7,941 bases of DNA from Modestobacter sp. (GCA_025963425.1 JAOPUQ010000471.1:1-7941); one strand, 5' to 3'; counted from the first letter of the stretch, positions 1 to 6,058 are shown. Notes: a model not told the origin generated them from the sequence alone. Numbers and translations: made by a program.

Positions 1-144
1 ACACCGGAAGTGCCGGTTCCCGACGACGGCGAGCACCCGGACGCCGCCCCGCCGCAGCCAGAAGGCGCACCGGGCGTGGAAATCGGTTTGTCGGAGGAAG
101 GCAGCACGTTCGAACCCGAGGAAGATCAGGAAGCTGAGACCTGA
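1..144 (+). CDS. C-terminal tail of an unidentified acidic protein (5' end outside window)
   Basis: An open frame runs from the first base to a TGA at 142-144 and encodes the last 47 residues of a protein. The tail is rich in Pro, Glu and Asp, contains the stretch VEIGLSEEGSTFEPEE, and ends in EDQEAET. It has no recognisable fold, membrane segment or motif and looks like a disordered acidic tail. G or C predominates at third codon positions, which supports real coding. I cannot name the family, because everything informative lies upstream of the window. No clear terminator hairpin follows, although a T-rich run (about 150-161) lies just after the stop. The gene points towards the regulator gene that ends at 422. 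Confidence 0.6.
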   Translation, partial: TPEVPVPDDGEHPDAAPPQPEGAPGVEIGLSEEGSTFEPEEDQEAET

Positions 145-421
145 TCGGCTTTCTTCTTTCCCGGCTGCGGTTGGGATGAGGGTGGCCAGAACGGCGCAAC
201 CCCGCCAGGACGAGCGACGGGGCGCATCAGCGGCTCACCGGCCGCAGGCGTGTGCGTCTGTGCCGTGTCGCCCCCGGTCACCGACCTGAACCCCGCCGGG
301 CAGATGCGCACCGAGCACGGGGAACCTCCGTGGACTGCGATGAGGAGCACCGCGGCTGGGATCGTCAGCGAGCTCAAGCAGCTGGCGGTCCCCGCCGGCA
401 TCTCGAGACGTGTCTCCACCT
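145..421. other. Gene-free stretch between two convergent genes
   Basis: These 277 bases separate the TGA of the partial first gene from the TAG of the LuxR-type regulator. I find no convincing gene. A plus-strand reading from the ATG at 340 gives MRSTAAGIVSELKQLAVPAG with mostly G/C third positions, but it then runs into the antisense of the regulator, so at best it is a remnant. The right-hand part contains a GC hairpin (381-399) and a GAGAC-GT-GTCTC palindrome (405-416), both just beyond the regulator stop codon. Confidence 0.4.
381..399 (-). terminator. Possible hairpin terminator of the LuxR-type regulator gene
   Basis: The two arms (381-388 and 392-399) are complementary except for one position and are separated by three bases. 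On the minus strand this gives a GC-rich stem with one A-C mismatch. It starts 22 bases beyond the regulator stop codon. There is no U tract, which is common for actinobacterial terminators. Only the position and stem support this call. Confidence 0.3.
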
Positions 422-1030
422 CTAGATCAATCCTTGGTCATGGGCCCTCATCAAGGCCTCGGTCCGGTTCTTGGCCCGCAGGTGCCCGTAGAGGTCGCCG
501 AGCAACCGGTACATCATCCGCTCCGAGTAGCCGGCGCGCTCCGCCAACTGCCGGACGGTCAGTCCCTGGGACAGGCCGCGAAGCCATCCCGCCTCGCCGT
601 CGGTGAGCGTCCCGTCCCCTCTTCGCGCCGGGCCCGGGCCTTCGTGGGCGATCGCCCGCACGACCGAGATCGGCAGGAGCCCCACTCCGTCGGAGGCGCG
701 CAGCGCAGCGTCGCAGAGAGCCTGGGGTGTGCACCCGCGCGGCAGGACGCCGTCGGCGCCCGCCAGGACGGCCTGCACAGAGGTGCGGACGTCCGCGTCC
801 TCCACGAGGGCGATCACCACGACGTGGTGTCCGCCGTGGGGCAGCTTCCGCAGCAGGCGCCAGTCCTCCGGTGAGTCGAGCGTCAACAGGACGACCTTGC
901 GTCCCGATCCGTCGATCCATGCCCCCAGGTCGTCCGGCGAATCGGCGTGCAGCCCCGCATCGCGCAGCGTGGTGACAACCCCGCGTCGGAACAACGGGAG
1001 CGGATCGTGCACTGCAATCGGAACGGGCAT
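422..1030 (-). CDS. LuxR/NarL-family transcriptional regulator with degenerate receiver domain
   Basis: The 202-residue product has the size and layout of a NarL-type response regulator. An N-terminal receiver-like domain covers about residues 3-120, and a LuxR helix-turn-helix covers about 143-200 (LTDGEAGWLRGLSQGLTVRQ, then an LRAKNRTEAL end). The opening reads AVHDPLPLFRRG, close to the usual VDDHPLFRRG. The residue expected to be the phosphorylated Asp is Thr50 (VVLLT), and the conserved Lys is Arg98 (LPRG). Normal phosphorylation is therefore doubtful. The ATG at 1030 was chosen because the receiver homology starts there; a GAAAG lies about 8 bases upstream. The longer TTG-start reading (to 1153) adds only a basic, non-homologous leader. 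It is divergent from the hydrolase unit at 1364 and probably acts at the shared intergenic region. No sensor kinase gene is adjacent. DNA binding is well supported; the target and signal are unknown. Confidence 0.85.
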   Translation of the reverse strand: MPVPIAVHDPLPLFRRGVVTTLRDAGLHADSPDDLGAWIDGSGRKVVLLTLDSPEDWRLLRKLPHGGHHVVVIALVEDADVRTSVQAVLAGADGVLPRGCTPQALCDAALRASDGVGLLPISVVRAIAHEGPGPARRGDGTLTDGEAGWLRGLSQGLTVRQLAERAGYSERMMYRLLGDLYGHLRAKNRTEALMRAHDQGLI

Positions 1031-1363
1031 AGGGGCCGCTTTCAGCCGGTTCGCCGTCCCCCGAGCCTGTCCTGCCGGGAGTCGTCCCCGCCAGAGGTAC
1101 CTGCGCCGAGATGGCAGGGAGCTGACGAGGAACGCGTCATAGACCTGTCGCAAGGCCTCCGCCTACGGTGACAGGGCCCACAGCGGCCACTGCGGGCGGG
1201 TCGATGCCGATGGCATCGAGGGACTCCCTCGGCGGACTCCCGCTGTGCGACCGCCCGGAGCGGGGGGTGCCGCCGTTCACTGGAACGAGGCCGATCGGGG
1301 CGGGCACTTCTCAGCCGCCCGCTGTCCGCGCCGGCCGATGACCACCCTGATCGGAAACTTCTC
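1031..1363. other. Divergent intergenic region, presumed promoters of regulator and hydrolase unit
   Basis: These 333 bases lie between two divergent start codons and carry no convincing gene. The readings that cross it lack homology. It must hold the promoters of both flanking genes, but I see no strong -35/-10 pair. Visible structure consists of a perfect inverted repeat at 1201-1219 and, just beyond it, a direct repeat of GGACTCCC (1221-1228 and 1236-1243). GGAA at 1353-1356 is the ribosome binding site of the hydrolase gene. Confidence 0.5.
1201..1219. promoter_or_regulatory. Perfect 8-bp inverted repeat, candidate operator
   Basis: TCGATGCC, the spacer GAT, then GGCATCGA form perfect 8-base arms over 19 bases. 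The site lies between the divergent regulator and hydrolase genes, where an operator for the regulator would be expected. Its size and symmetry suit a dimeric helix-turn-helix protein. Binding by the neighbouring LuxR-type protein is inference. Confidence 0.4.
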
Positions 1364-2140
1364 ATGAGCACCGACGTCCAGCCCTCCCCGCCCACGAACG
1401 CCATGCCCACGATCGTTCTCGTGCACGGCGCCTTCGCCGATGCTTCCAGCTGGAACGGCGTCGTCGAGCGGCTGCAGCAGCGAGGCCACACCGTCACCGC
1501 CCCGGCCAACCCGCTGCGCGGGATCACCACCGATTCCGACTACATCGCGGGCGTCATTCGCCAGATCGACGGTCCCGTGCTGCTGGTCGGCCACTCGTAC
1601 GGCGGCGCCACCATCACGAACGCCGCAACGGCCACCCCGAACGTGCTGGGCCTGGTGTACGTCTGCGGCTTCGCCCCAGACGAGGGGGAACTTCTGATCG
1701 AGATCGAGAACGGCTCGACGGACAGCGTCCTGGACACGGCGCTCGTCCAGAGCCAGTACTCCACGGGACAGGGGAACGAGACGGCGACGGAGTTCTCGAT
1801 CGACCCAGCCCTCTTCCGGGAGACCTTCGCCGCGGATCTGCCCGCGGAGCAGACCGCCGTCATGGCCGCCACACAGCGGCCCGTGGCCGCCGCCGCCTTC
1901 ACCGAACCCTCCGGACCCCCCGCCTGGGAGACACTGCCGTGCTGGGCGGTGGTCGCCACCGGGGACAAGGCCGCCGGCAGCGACGTCGTCCGTTCCATGG
2001 CGCAGCGGTCCGGCGCCGGCATCGTCGAGATCGACGGGTCGCACGTGATCATGATCTCCCAGCCGGAGGCCGTGACCGACGTGATCCTCAAGGCGGTGGA
2101 CGAGGTCAGGGAGCCGGCCGGTCCCGTCGGTACGTCATGA
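1364..2140 (+). CDS. Alpha/beta-fold hydrolase (esterase-like, serine nucleophile)
   Basis: The 258-residue cytosolic hydrolase belongs to the large Abhydrolase_6 / MhpC-EstC group. HGAFADAS (21-28) gives the oxyanion-hole turn, and GHSYGG (76-81) is the nucleophile elbow with Ser78. Asp201 (ATGDKAAG) is the probable acid, and His227 (GSHVIM) completes the triad. There is no signal peptide or membrane segment. The length is typical. The ATG at 1364 has GGAA seven bases upstream; an internal Met14 is the only nearby alternative. The predicted reaction is hydrolysis of a small ester, or possibly amide; the substrate cannot be read from the sequence. Relatives include salicylate-esterase-like and EstC-like enzymes, often annotated only as alpha/beta hydrolase. 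Its TGA overlaps the ATG of the next small gene (ATGA), so it heads a plus-strand unit with the frameshifted gene and the thioredoxin-like gene. Confidence 0.9.
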   Translation: MSTDVQPSPPTNAMPTIVLVHGAFADASSWNGVVERLQQRGHTVTAPANPLRGITTDSDYIAGVIRQIDGPVLLVGHSYGGATITNAATATPNVLGLVYVCGFAPDEGELLIEIENGSTDSVLDTALVQSQYSTGQGNETATEFSIDPALFRETFAADLPAEQTAVMAATQRPVAAAAFTEPSGPPAWETLPCWAVVATGDKAAGSDVVRSMAQRSGAGIVEIDGSHVIMISQPEAVTDVILKAVDEVREPAGPVGTS

Positions 2141-2390
2141 CCGCGACGATCGAGCCAGGGGTGCACACGTCCTCGGCGCGCTGGAGCAGGTCGACGCCGG
2201 CGCGGAGCGCTGTGCGGCCGTGGTCGCCCTGAACGGCTACCTGATCAACAGCGACTGCACCGCGGCGTCGTTCGACAGCCCGGACTACGTCCCGATCGTC
2301 GACCACGACCACCGCTGGCGGCTGAGCCTGGCTGAGGGCGACCCACGCAGACGACGCACCTCGACGGCCACTGACACGGAACGAACGTGA
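2137..2390 (+). pseudogene. Small unidentified gene with apparent one-base frameshift
   Basis: The ATG at 2137 overlaps the hydrolase stop (ATGA). Its frame encodes MTATIEPG and then runs to an early TGA at 2230. From about 2163 a different frame is clearly coding: 56 of 59 codons from 2163 to 2339 end in G or C. It reads AHVLGALEQVD..., includes VALNGYLINSDCTAASFDSP and DYVPIVDHDHRW, and ends at a TGA (2388-2390) overlapping the alternative GTG start of the next gene. One extra G in the run 2158-2161 joins both frames into an 84-residue protein with a basic, lower-quality C-terminus. So this is a damaged gene, a sequencing error, or less likely a programmed shift. I do not recognise the family; there is no membrane segment or known motif. 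Coupling at both ends indicates that it belonged to the operon. Confidence 0.65.
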
Positions 2391-2393
2391 GGT
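2389..2393 (+). promoter_or_regulatory. Ribosome binding site that favours the ATG start at 2402
   Basis: GAGGT sits 8 bases before the ATG at 2402. It lies inside the sequence that would be codons 1-3 if translation began at the overlapping GTG at 2387. The GTG has only a GGAAC-type site at 2378-2382. The better site and the closer fit to homologues favour ATG 2402, although either start may be used. Confidence 0.5.
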
Positions 2394-2401
2394 GCTTGGC
2401 C

Positions 2402-3391
2402 ATGGCGTCCCGAACGCTCCGCCTGTCCACCGAAGGTCACATGCCTTCGCTGGGCGGCGCGACCGCCTGGCTCAACTCGCCGCCGCTGACGGCGGAGAGC
2501 CTGCGCGGGCAGACCGTCCTCGTGCAGTTCTGGACCTACACCTGCATCAACTGGCTGCGGACGCTTCCCTACGTCCGCGCCTGGGCGCAGAGGTACCGCG
2601 ACCAGGGGCTCCTCGTGATCGGCGTGCACACGCCTGAGTTCCCGTTCGAGAGGGATCTCCAGAACGTCCGCCGGGCCGCGCAGGAGATGACCGTCGACTA
2701 CCCCATCGGGGTCGACAACGACTATTCGGTCTGGGACGCCTTCACCAACCGCTACTGGCCGGCCTTCTACTTCGTCGATGCCCGGGGCCTCATCCGCCAC
2801 CACCGCTTCGGGGAAGGGGACTACGGGACGTCGGAGCTGGTCATTCAGCAACTGCTGGTCGAGTCCGGAGCCCGTGGCGTCCCGCGGGGTCTGGTGTCGG
2901 TCGACGGCGAGGGCGCGGAGGCGGCCGCCGACTGGGACAGCCTGGAGTCCGCGGAGAACTACGTCGGCTACGAGCGCACCGACAACTTCGCCTCCCCTGG
3001 TGGACCCCGGAGCGACGAGCGGCACGTCTATTCGAGCCCGGGCCGGCTGCGGCTCAACCAGTGGGCCCTCTCGGGTGACTGGACGATGGAGGATCAGGCC
3101 ACCGTGCTGAACGAGGCCACAGGCCGCATCACCTATCGCTTCCACGCCCGCGACCTTCATCTGGTCATGGGGCCGACATCACGCGAAACGTCCCCGCGAT
3201 TCCGCGTGCTCATCGACGGGCAGCCGCCGGGCGCGGCTCATGGAGTCGACGTCGACGAGCGGGGCAACGGCACGGTGGACCAGCAGCGGCTGTACCAGCT
3301 GATCCGTCAGCCCAAGCCCATCGCTGATCGACAGTTCGAGATCGAGTTCCTGGATCCAGGCGTGGAGGCCCTCGCGTTCACGTTCGGCTGA
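2402..3391 (+). CDS. TlpA/DipZ-like thioredoxin-fold protein with CxxW motif and C-terminal beta domain
   Basis: The product is 329 residues from ATG 2402 (334 from GTG 2387). A thioredoxin fold covers about residues 15-160 and resembles the periplasmic part of mycobacterial DipZ: a WLNSPPLT opening, FWTYTCINW, the cis-Pro segment YWPAFYFVD, and a FGEGDYG end. The active site reads Cys48-Ile-Asn-Trp51, so the second (resolving) Cys of CxxC is missing. I recall this CINWLRTLPYVRAW variant as recurring in actinobacterial relatives, so it is probably a subfamily trait. Residues from about 195 to the end match the beta-rich domain following thioredoxin in DipZ proteins. No signal peptide or CcdA-like membrane part is present, which suggests a cytosolic protein. 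A classical disulfide reductase is unlikely; one-Cys peroxidase-like, glutaredoxin-like or binding roles are possible. It is the last gene of the hydrolase unit. Confidence 0.85.
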   Translation: MASRTLRLSTEGHMPSLGGATAWLNSPPLTAESLRGQTVLVQFWTYTCINWLRTLPYVRAWAQRYRDQGLLVIGVHTPEFPFERDLQNVRRAAQEMTVDYPIGVDNDYSVWDAFTNRYWPAFYFVDARGLIRHHRFGEGDYGTSELVIQQLLVESGARGVPRGLVSVDGEGAEAAADWDSLESAENYVGYERTDNFASPGGPRSDERHVYSSPGRLRLNQWALSGDWTMEDQATVLNEATGRITYRFHARDLHLVMGPTSRETSPRFRVLIDGQPPGAAHGVDVDERGNGTVDQQRLYQLIRQPKPIADRQFEIEFLDPGVEALAFTFG

Positions 3392-3436
3392 TGAACGGCG
3401 ACAGGCCCTGCACCTGTGACGAGCGCCGGCGTCCGG

Positions 3437-3449
3437 GCCGTAGAACGGC
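3437..3449. terminator. Hairpin between convergent genes, possible shared terminator
   Basis: GCCGT (3437-3441) and ACGGC (3445-3449) flank a three-base loop, with a further G-T pair possible outside. It lies in the 61-base gap between the convergent thioredoxin-like and dehalogenase genes, three bases beyond the dehalogenase stop. A weaker stem (ACAGG/CCTGT, 3401-3417) sits ten bases after the other stop. The stems are short, so this is tentative. Confidence 0.3.
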
Positions 3450-3452
3450 TGT

Positions 3453-4373
3453 TCACCCCCGGGCTGTGACGTGGAAGCGGCGGATGGCTGCCAGGGTCTC
3501 CGTGGGGCGTTCCTCGGCCAGGAAATGGCCGCAGTCCAGGGCCTCACCGGTGACGTCCTGCGCCCAGTCCTGCCAGATGGCGAGAGTGTCGTACCAGGCT
3601 GCCAGGGCTCCCCTGCCGGCCCACAGGATCTGGGCCGGGCAGGCGATCTTCCGGCCCGCGGCGCGGTCCACGTCGTCCAGCTGCCGGTCGCAGGTCGCAC
3701 CGGCGCGGTAGTCCTCGCAGATGGCCTGGACGACCGCCGGATCCCGGACGCAGCGGGCATAGTCGGCGACGGCCTCGGACGCGAACCCCCGGATCACTCC
3801 GCCGAACTCGGCGTCGAAGAAGAAGAACTCCGGGTCGTGCGCGATGAGCCGCTCGGGAACGGGGCTCGGCAGGGCCAGGAAGGCCCAGTGCCAGTACCCG
3901 ACGGCGAAGCGGGCGTCGGCGCGGGCCCAGACCTCGCCGGTGGGAATGACGTCCATGACGGTGAGGCGGCGGACCGCCTGCGGATGGTCCAGCGCCATCC
4001 GGTACGCGACCCGGCCGCCGCGGTCGTGGCCGATCACGTCGAAAGCCTCGAAGCCGAGGTGCTGCATCAGAGCGACGCCGTCCTCGGCCATGGCGCGCTT
4101 GCCGTAGCTCTCGTGGCCGGGCACCGGGTCGGGCTTGGAGCTGTCCCCGTACCCGCGCAGGTCGGGCGCCACGACGGTGAACTCCCGGGCGAGCTCGCCG
4201 GCGATGCCGGCCCACATCAGGTGGGTCTCCGGATATCCGTGCAGCAGGAGCAGCGGTGGTCCGTCGCCGCCGTGCCGCACACGCAGCGACACCGCACCCA
4301 CGGTGATCTGCGACAGGGTGAAGCCGTCGAGGCCTGGGCGGGAGCAGTGCGGCGCTCCGGAACCGGACGGCAT
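3453..4373 (-). CDS. Haloacetate (fluoroacetate) dehalogenase-like alpha/beta hydrolase
   Basis: The 306-residue protein closely matches the fluoroacetate dehalogenase FAcD of Rhodopseudomonas palustris in length and motif order. HGYP (45-48) is the oxyanion turn. GHDRGGR places nucleophile Asp117 with Arg118 and Arg121 as carboxylate ligands. Asp141 (MDVIPT) and His283 (CGHF) complete the triad. YWHW supplies His162 and Trp163, and DYRAG supplies Tyr222, the three residues that form the halide pocket in FAcD. The predicted reaction is hydrolytic removal of halide from a 2-haloacid (haloacetate to glycolate, EC 3.8.1.3). Epoxide hydrolase is the main alternative, since the Asp nucleophile is shared, but the paired Arg and HW/Y pocket favour dehalogenase. 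The ATG at 4373 overlaps the cupin stop by one base (TGATG), so it is translationally coupled. Longer upstream readings run through the cupin gene in another frame and are rejected. Confidence 0.85.
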   Translation of the reverse strand: MPSGSGAPHCSRPGLDGFTLSQITVGAVSLRVRHGGDGPPLLLLHGYPETHLMWAGIAGELAREFTVVAPDLRGYGDSSKPDPVPGHESYGKRAMAEDGVALMQHLGFEAFDVIGHDRGGRVAYRMALDHPQAVRRLTVMDVIPTGEVWARADARFAVGYWHWAFLALPSPVPERLIAHDPEFFFFDAEFGGVIRGFASEAVADYARCVRDPAVVQAICEDYRAGATCDRQLDDVDRAAGRKIACPAQILWAGRGALAAWYDTLAIWQDWAQDVTGEALDCGHFLAEERPTETLAAIRRFHVTARG

Positions 4374-4732
4374 CAGCCGTAGAGGGTGGCGAGGGGCTGC
4401 GTGTCGTCCACCACGTACGTGGAGAGCATCTTGGTCGTGACTGTCCCGACGTTCCGCGCGTTGTGAACGATCCCCGGAGGGATGAGAAACGGATCGCCTG
4501 TGTGCAAGGCGAGCGGCGGTCGGTCGTCGAACTCCATCGCCACGTCGCCTCGCACGATGTACCCCACCTCCGGGCCAGGATGGCTGTGCCGGCCCGACGC
4601 CGTCCCCTCCGGGATCTCGGCAAGAGACTGCACGATCTCCCAGCCCGGAAGGGGCGAGGGGAGCCGCTGGAGCTCGGTTCGCTCGAAGGACGCGGAGGTG
4701 GTCGACCGGGCGACGGCTGGTTCGTTCGTCAT
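4373..4732 (-). CDS. Single-domain cupin protein with intact metal site
   Basis: The small 119-residue protein has one cupin barrel. Motif 1 is GRHSHPGPEVGYIVRG, with His49, His51 and Glu55. Motif 2 is GDPFLIPPGIVHNARN, with His90. All four usual metal ligands (3 His, 1 Glu) are present, so it probably binds Fe, Mn, Zn or Ni. Related small cupins are dioxygenases, isomerases or ligand sensors; nothing in the sequence decides between these. It has no DNA-binding part and no signal peptide. The ATG at 4732 has AGGGA (4740-4744) seven bases upstream. A longer frame reaching 5209 reads through the intergenic region and lacks homology. It is first in a two-gene unit with the dehalogenase (TGATG overlap). 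It could process the product, protect the cell or sense the substrate, but that is inference. Confidence 0.85.
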   Translation of the reverse strand: MTNEPAVARSTTSASFERTELQRLPSPLPGWEIVQSLAEIPEGTASGRHSHPGPEVGYIVRGDVAMEFDDRPPLALHTGDPFLIPPGIVHNARNVGTVTTKMLSTYVVDDTQPLATLYG

Positions 4733-4932
4733 GTCGTGATCCCTGGGGTCGGGGACGATCGGGTCCGCTGCTCCGGCCCGTCGTGGGTCCGGGCCACGCT
4801 CCCACCCGCGCGACCGACGGCTTTCGGGGACGACCGAGACTCGACGGTAGGCCCGGAGCGCCGCCAGGGTCGAAGGACACCGCACGTCGACGTAGGGCTG
4901 CTCTGGTCCTTCGTCCGGTAGGCCACGTCGAT

Positions 4933-4947
4933 GAGGTCGTTGACCTC
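4933..4947. promoter_or_regulatory. Perfect 6-bp inverted repeat, candidate operator
   Basis: GAGGTC, the spacer GTT, then GACCTC form perfect 6-base arms 200 bases upstream of the cupin start and 300 bases upstream of the diiron-protein gene. The compact spacing suits a dimeric repressor. It could instead form a small hairpin in a leader transcript, or be a chance palindrome within a gene remnant. Confidence 0.3.
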
Positions 4948-5237
4948 GCCATGATCCGAAGCCCGGGGGGCGCAGTCTTCCCGGAACGGCCGGTGTCGTT
5001 CCCGCTGACCCGCACGTTCGTGCCTTCCTGGTCTCATCGGTGCTGAAGCCGAATACGTTGGGCCACGTACCACGTCGCCCCTCGGACACTCCGCAGAGCG
5101 CACACCACCGCCACGGGCCGCCGCGTCGATCGACCGGTGCGCCCTGTGGTCCGAGGTCCTTGTCCGCGACGCGCGGAGGGCTGGGCAGCCGCCGCCCCAC
5201 CGCGGACACTCGTCGCAGGGGGACAGTTCCTCATCGC

Positions 5238-5244
5238 AGGGGAG
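5238..5244 (+). promoter_or_regulatory. Strong ribosome binding site fixing the GTG start at 5251
   Basis: AGGGGAG lies six bases before GTG 5251, a near-ideal match to the 16S 3' end. It decides the start of the diiron-protein gene in favour of GTG over the upstream ATG at 5137, whose extra 38 codons are Arg/Pro-rich and not conserved in character. Confidence 0.7.
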
Positions 5245-5250
5245 AGATCC

Positions 5251-6009
5251 GTGGAAACCCAGGTCACCGAGATCGCGCCGGACGTCTACCGCTTCTCGAC
5301 CTACGCCAGTGAAGCGAATCTCGTCTTCAACCAGTTCCTCGTCAACGCCGAGGAACCGCTGATCTTCCACACCGGGCTGCGCGCCCTGTTCCCCCTGGTC
5401 TCGGCGGCCATCGAGCGGGTGGTGGCGTTGGACCAGCTGCGCTGGATCACGTTCGGCCACCTGGAGGCTGACGAGTGCGGCGCCATGAATGCCCTGCTCG
5501 CCGCAGCCCCGCAGTCCCAGGTCGCGCACGGGGCGATGGGCTGCGCGGTATCGATGAACGACCTCGCCGACCGGATGCCGCGGCCGCTCCAGGACGGCGA
5601 GATCCTCGATCTGGGCGGCCGACGGGTGCGACGGATCGACACGCCGCACGTACCGCACGGTTGGGATGCCGGTCTGCTCTTCGAGGAGACGACCGGCACG
5701 CTCCTGTGTGGCGATCTGTTCACCGCGCTGGGTGAGGGGCCGGCATCGACCGAGCACGAGATCACGGGACCGGCGCTCCAGACCGAGGACCTCTTCCGAG
5801 CCACCTGCCTGACCCCGGCCACCGGCGCGACGATCCGGGCGCTGGCCGACCTGGAGCCGACCACGCTCGCCCTCATGCACGGCCCCGCGTTCACCGGGGA
5901 CTGCGGGCAGTCGCTGCGGGACCTCGCCGACGCGTACGACCAGCGGCTGGAAGCCGACGGCTTCTGGCTGCACGGCCCGAGAACGCCGGGTCTGGACGCG
6001 CCCAGCTGA
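5251..6009 (+). CDS. Stand-alone metallo-beta-lactamase-fold diiron (ODP, flavodiiron-like) protein
   Basis: The product has 252 residues from GTG 5251. The fold is metallo-beta-lactamase, and the metal motif is the H-x-E-x-D form (His70, Glu72, Asp74 in TFGHLEADECG). That form marks the oxygen-binding diiron (ODP/FprA) branch, not the HxHxDH of hydrolases. Further ligands are His133 or His136 (TPHVPHGWD), Asp155 (LLCGDLF) and His210 (LMHGPAF). The early FNQFLVNAEEPLIFHTG segment also fits this family. Flavodiiron proteins reduce O2 or NO using FMN in a C-terminal flavodoxin domain. Here the protein stops after the diiron domain, so electrons would come from a separate partner, or it is a sensor or sulfur/peroxide enzyme. 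It is divergent from the cupin pair and followed by a hairpin at 6018. The family call is strong; the reaction is not known. Confidence 0.85.
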   Translation: METQVTEIAPDVYRFSTYASEANLVFNQFLVNAEEPLIFHTGLRALFPLVSAAIERVVALDQLRWITFGHLEADECGAMNALLAAAPQSQVAHGAMGCAVSMNDLADRMPRPLQDGEILDLGGRRVRRIDTPHVPHGWDAGLLFEETTGTLLCGDLFTALGEGPASTEHEITGPALQTEDLFRATCLTPATGATIRALADLEPTTLALMHGPAFTGDCGQSLRDLADAYDQRLEADGFWLHGPRTPGLDAPS

Positions 6010-6017
6010 GACCCGAA

Positions 6018-6036
6018 CGCGCAGAACACCTGCGCG
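6018..6036 (+). terminator. Hairpin terminator of the diiron-protein gene
   Basis: CGCGCAG (6018-6024) and CTGCGCG (6030-6036) pair perfectly around a five-base loop (AACAC). The stem begins eight bases after the TGA at 6007-6009. No U tract follows, so it would be the U-less type frequent in actinomycetes. Confidence 0.55.
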
Positions 6037-6058
6037 AACCCCAGTAAGAACACGGGTC

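Larger units (their letters stand above)
4733..5250. other. Long divergent intergenic region without a convincing gene
   Basis: These 518 bases separate the divergent cupin and diiron-protein genes. Frames open on both strands, but their products are low-complexity, Arg/Pro/Ser-rich and inconsistent in third-position bias, as expected of shadow frames in GC-rich DNA. One minus-strand reading near 4900-4960 contains GEVNDLIDVAYRTKDQ, which looks protein-like and might be a decayed gene fragment. It overlaps the inverted repeat at 4933-4947. Promoters for both flanking genes should be here, but I cannot pick a clear -35/-10 pair. Confidence 0.45.

Noticed and set aside
693..720. Near-repeat of bases shared with about 6638-6655 (GCGCAGCGCAGCGTCG)
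   Set aside because: Both copies encode the antisense of D-A-A-L-R in unrelated proteins. This is codon-level coincidence in GC-rich DNA, not a repeat element.
1031..1153. N-terminal extension of the LuxR-type regulator to a TTG at 1153
   Set aside because: The receiver homology begins right at Met 1030. The extension is basic and has no family resemblance.
2158..2163. Programmed ribosomal frameshift in the small gene
   Set aside because: There is no classic slippery heptamer or downstream pseudoknot that I can see. A short G run is more simply a sequencing error or mutation.
2285..3160. A 291-codon minus-strand open frame antisense to the thioredoxin-like gene
   Set aside because: The plus strand has a complete thioredoxin fold plus C-terminal domain and a good ribosome binding site. 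The minus reading has no recognisable domain.
3453..5015. A 520-codon minus-strand open frame that includes the dehalogenase
   Set aside because: Only the last 306 codons are homologous. The upstream part lies out of frame across the cupin gene and the intergenic region and is Arg/Pro/Ser-rich. The real start is ATG 4373 coupled to the cupin stop.
5137..5250. Upstream ATG start for the diiron protein
   Set aside because: The extra 38 residues are low-complexity, while GTG 5251 has a near-perfect ribosome binding site and starts at the conserved domain.
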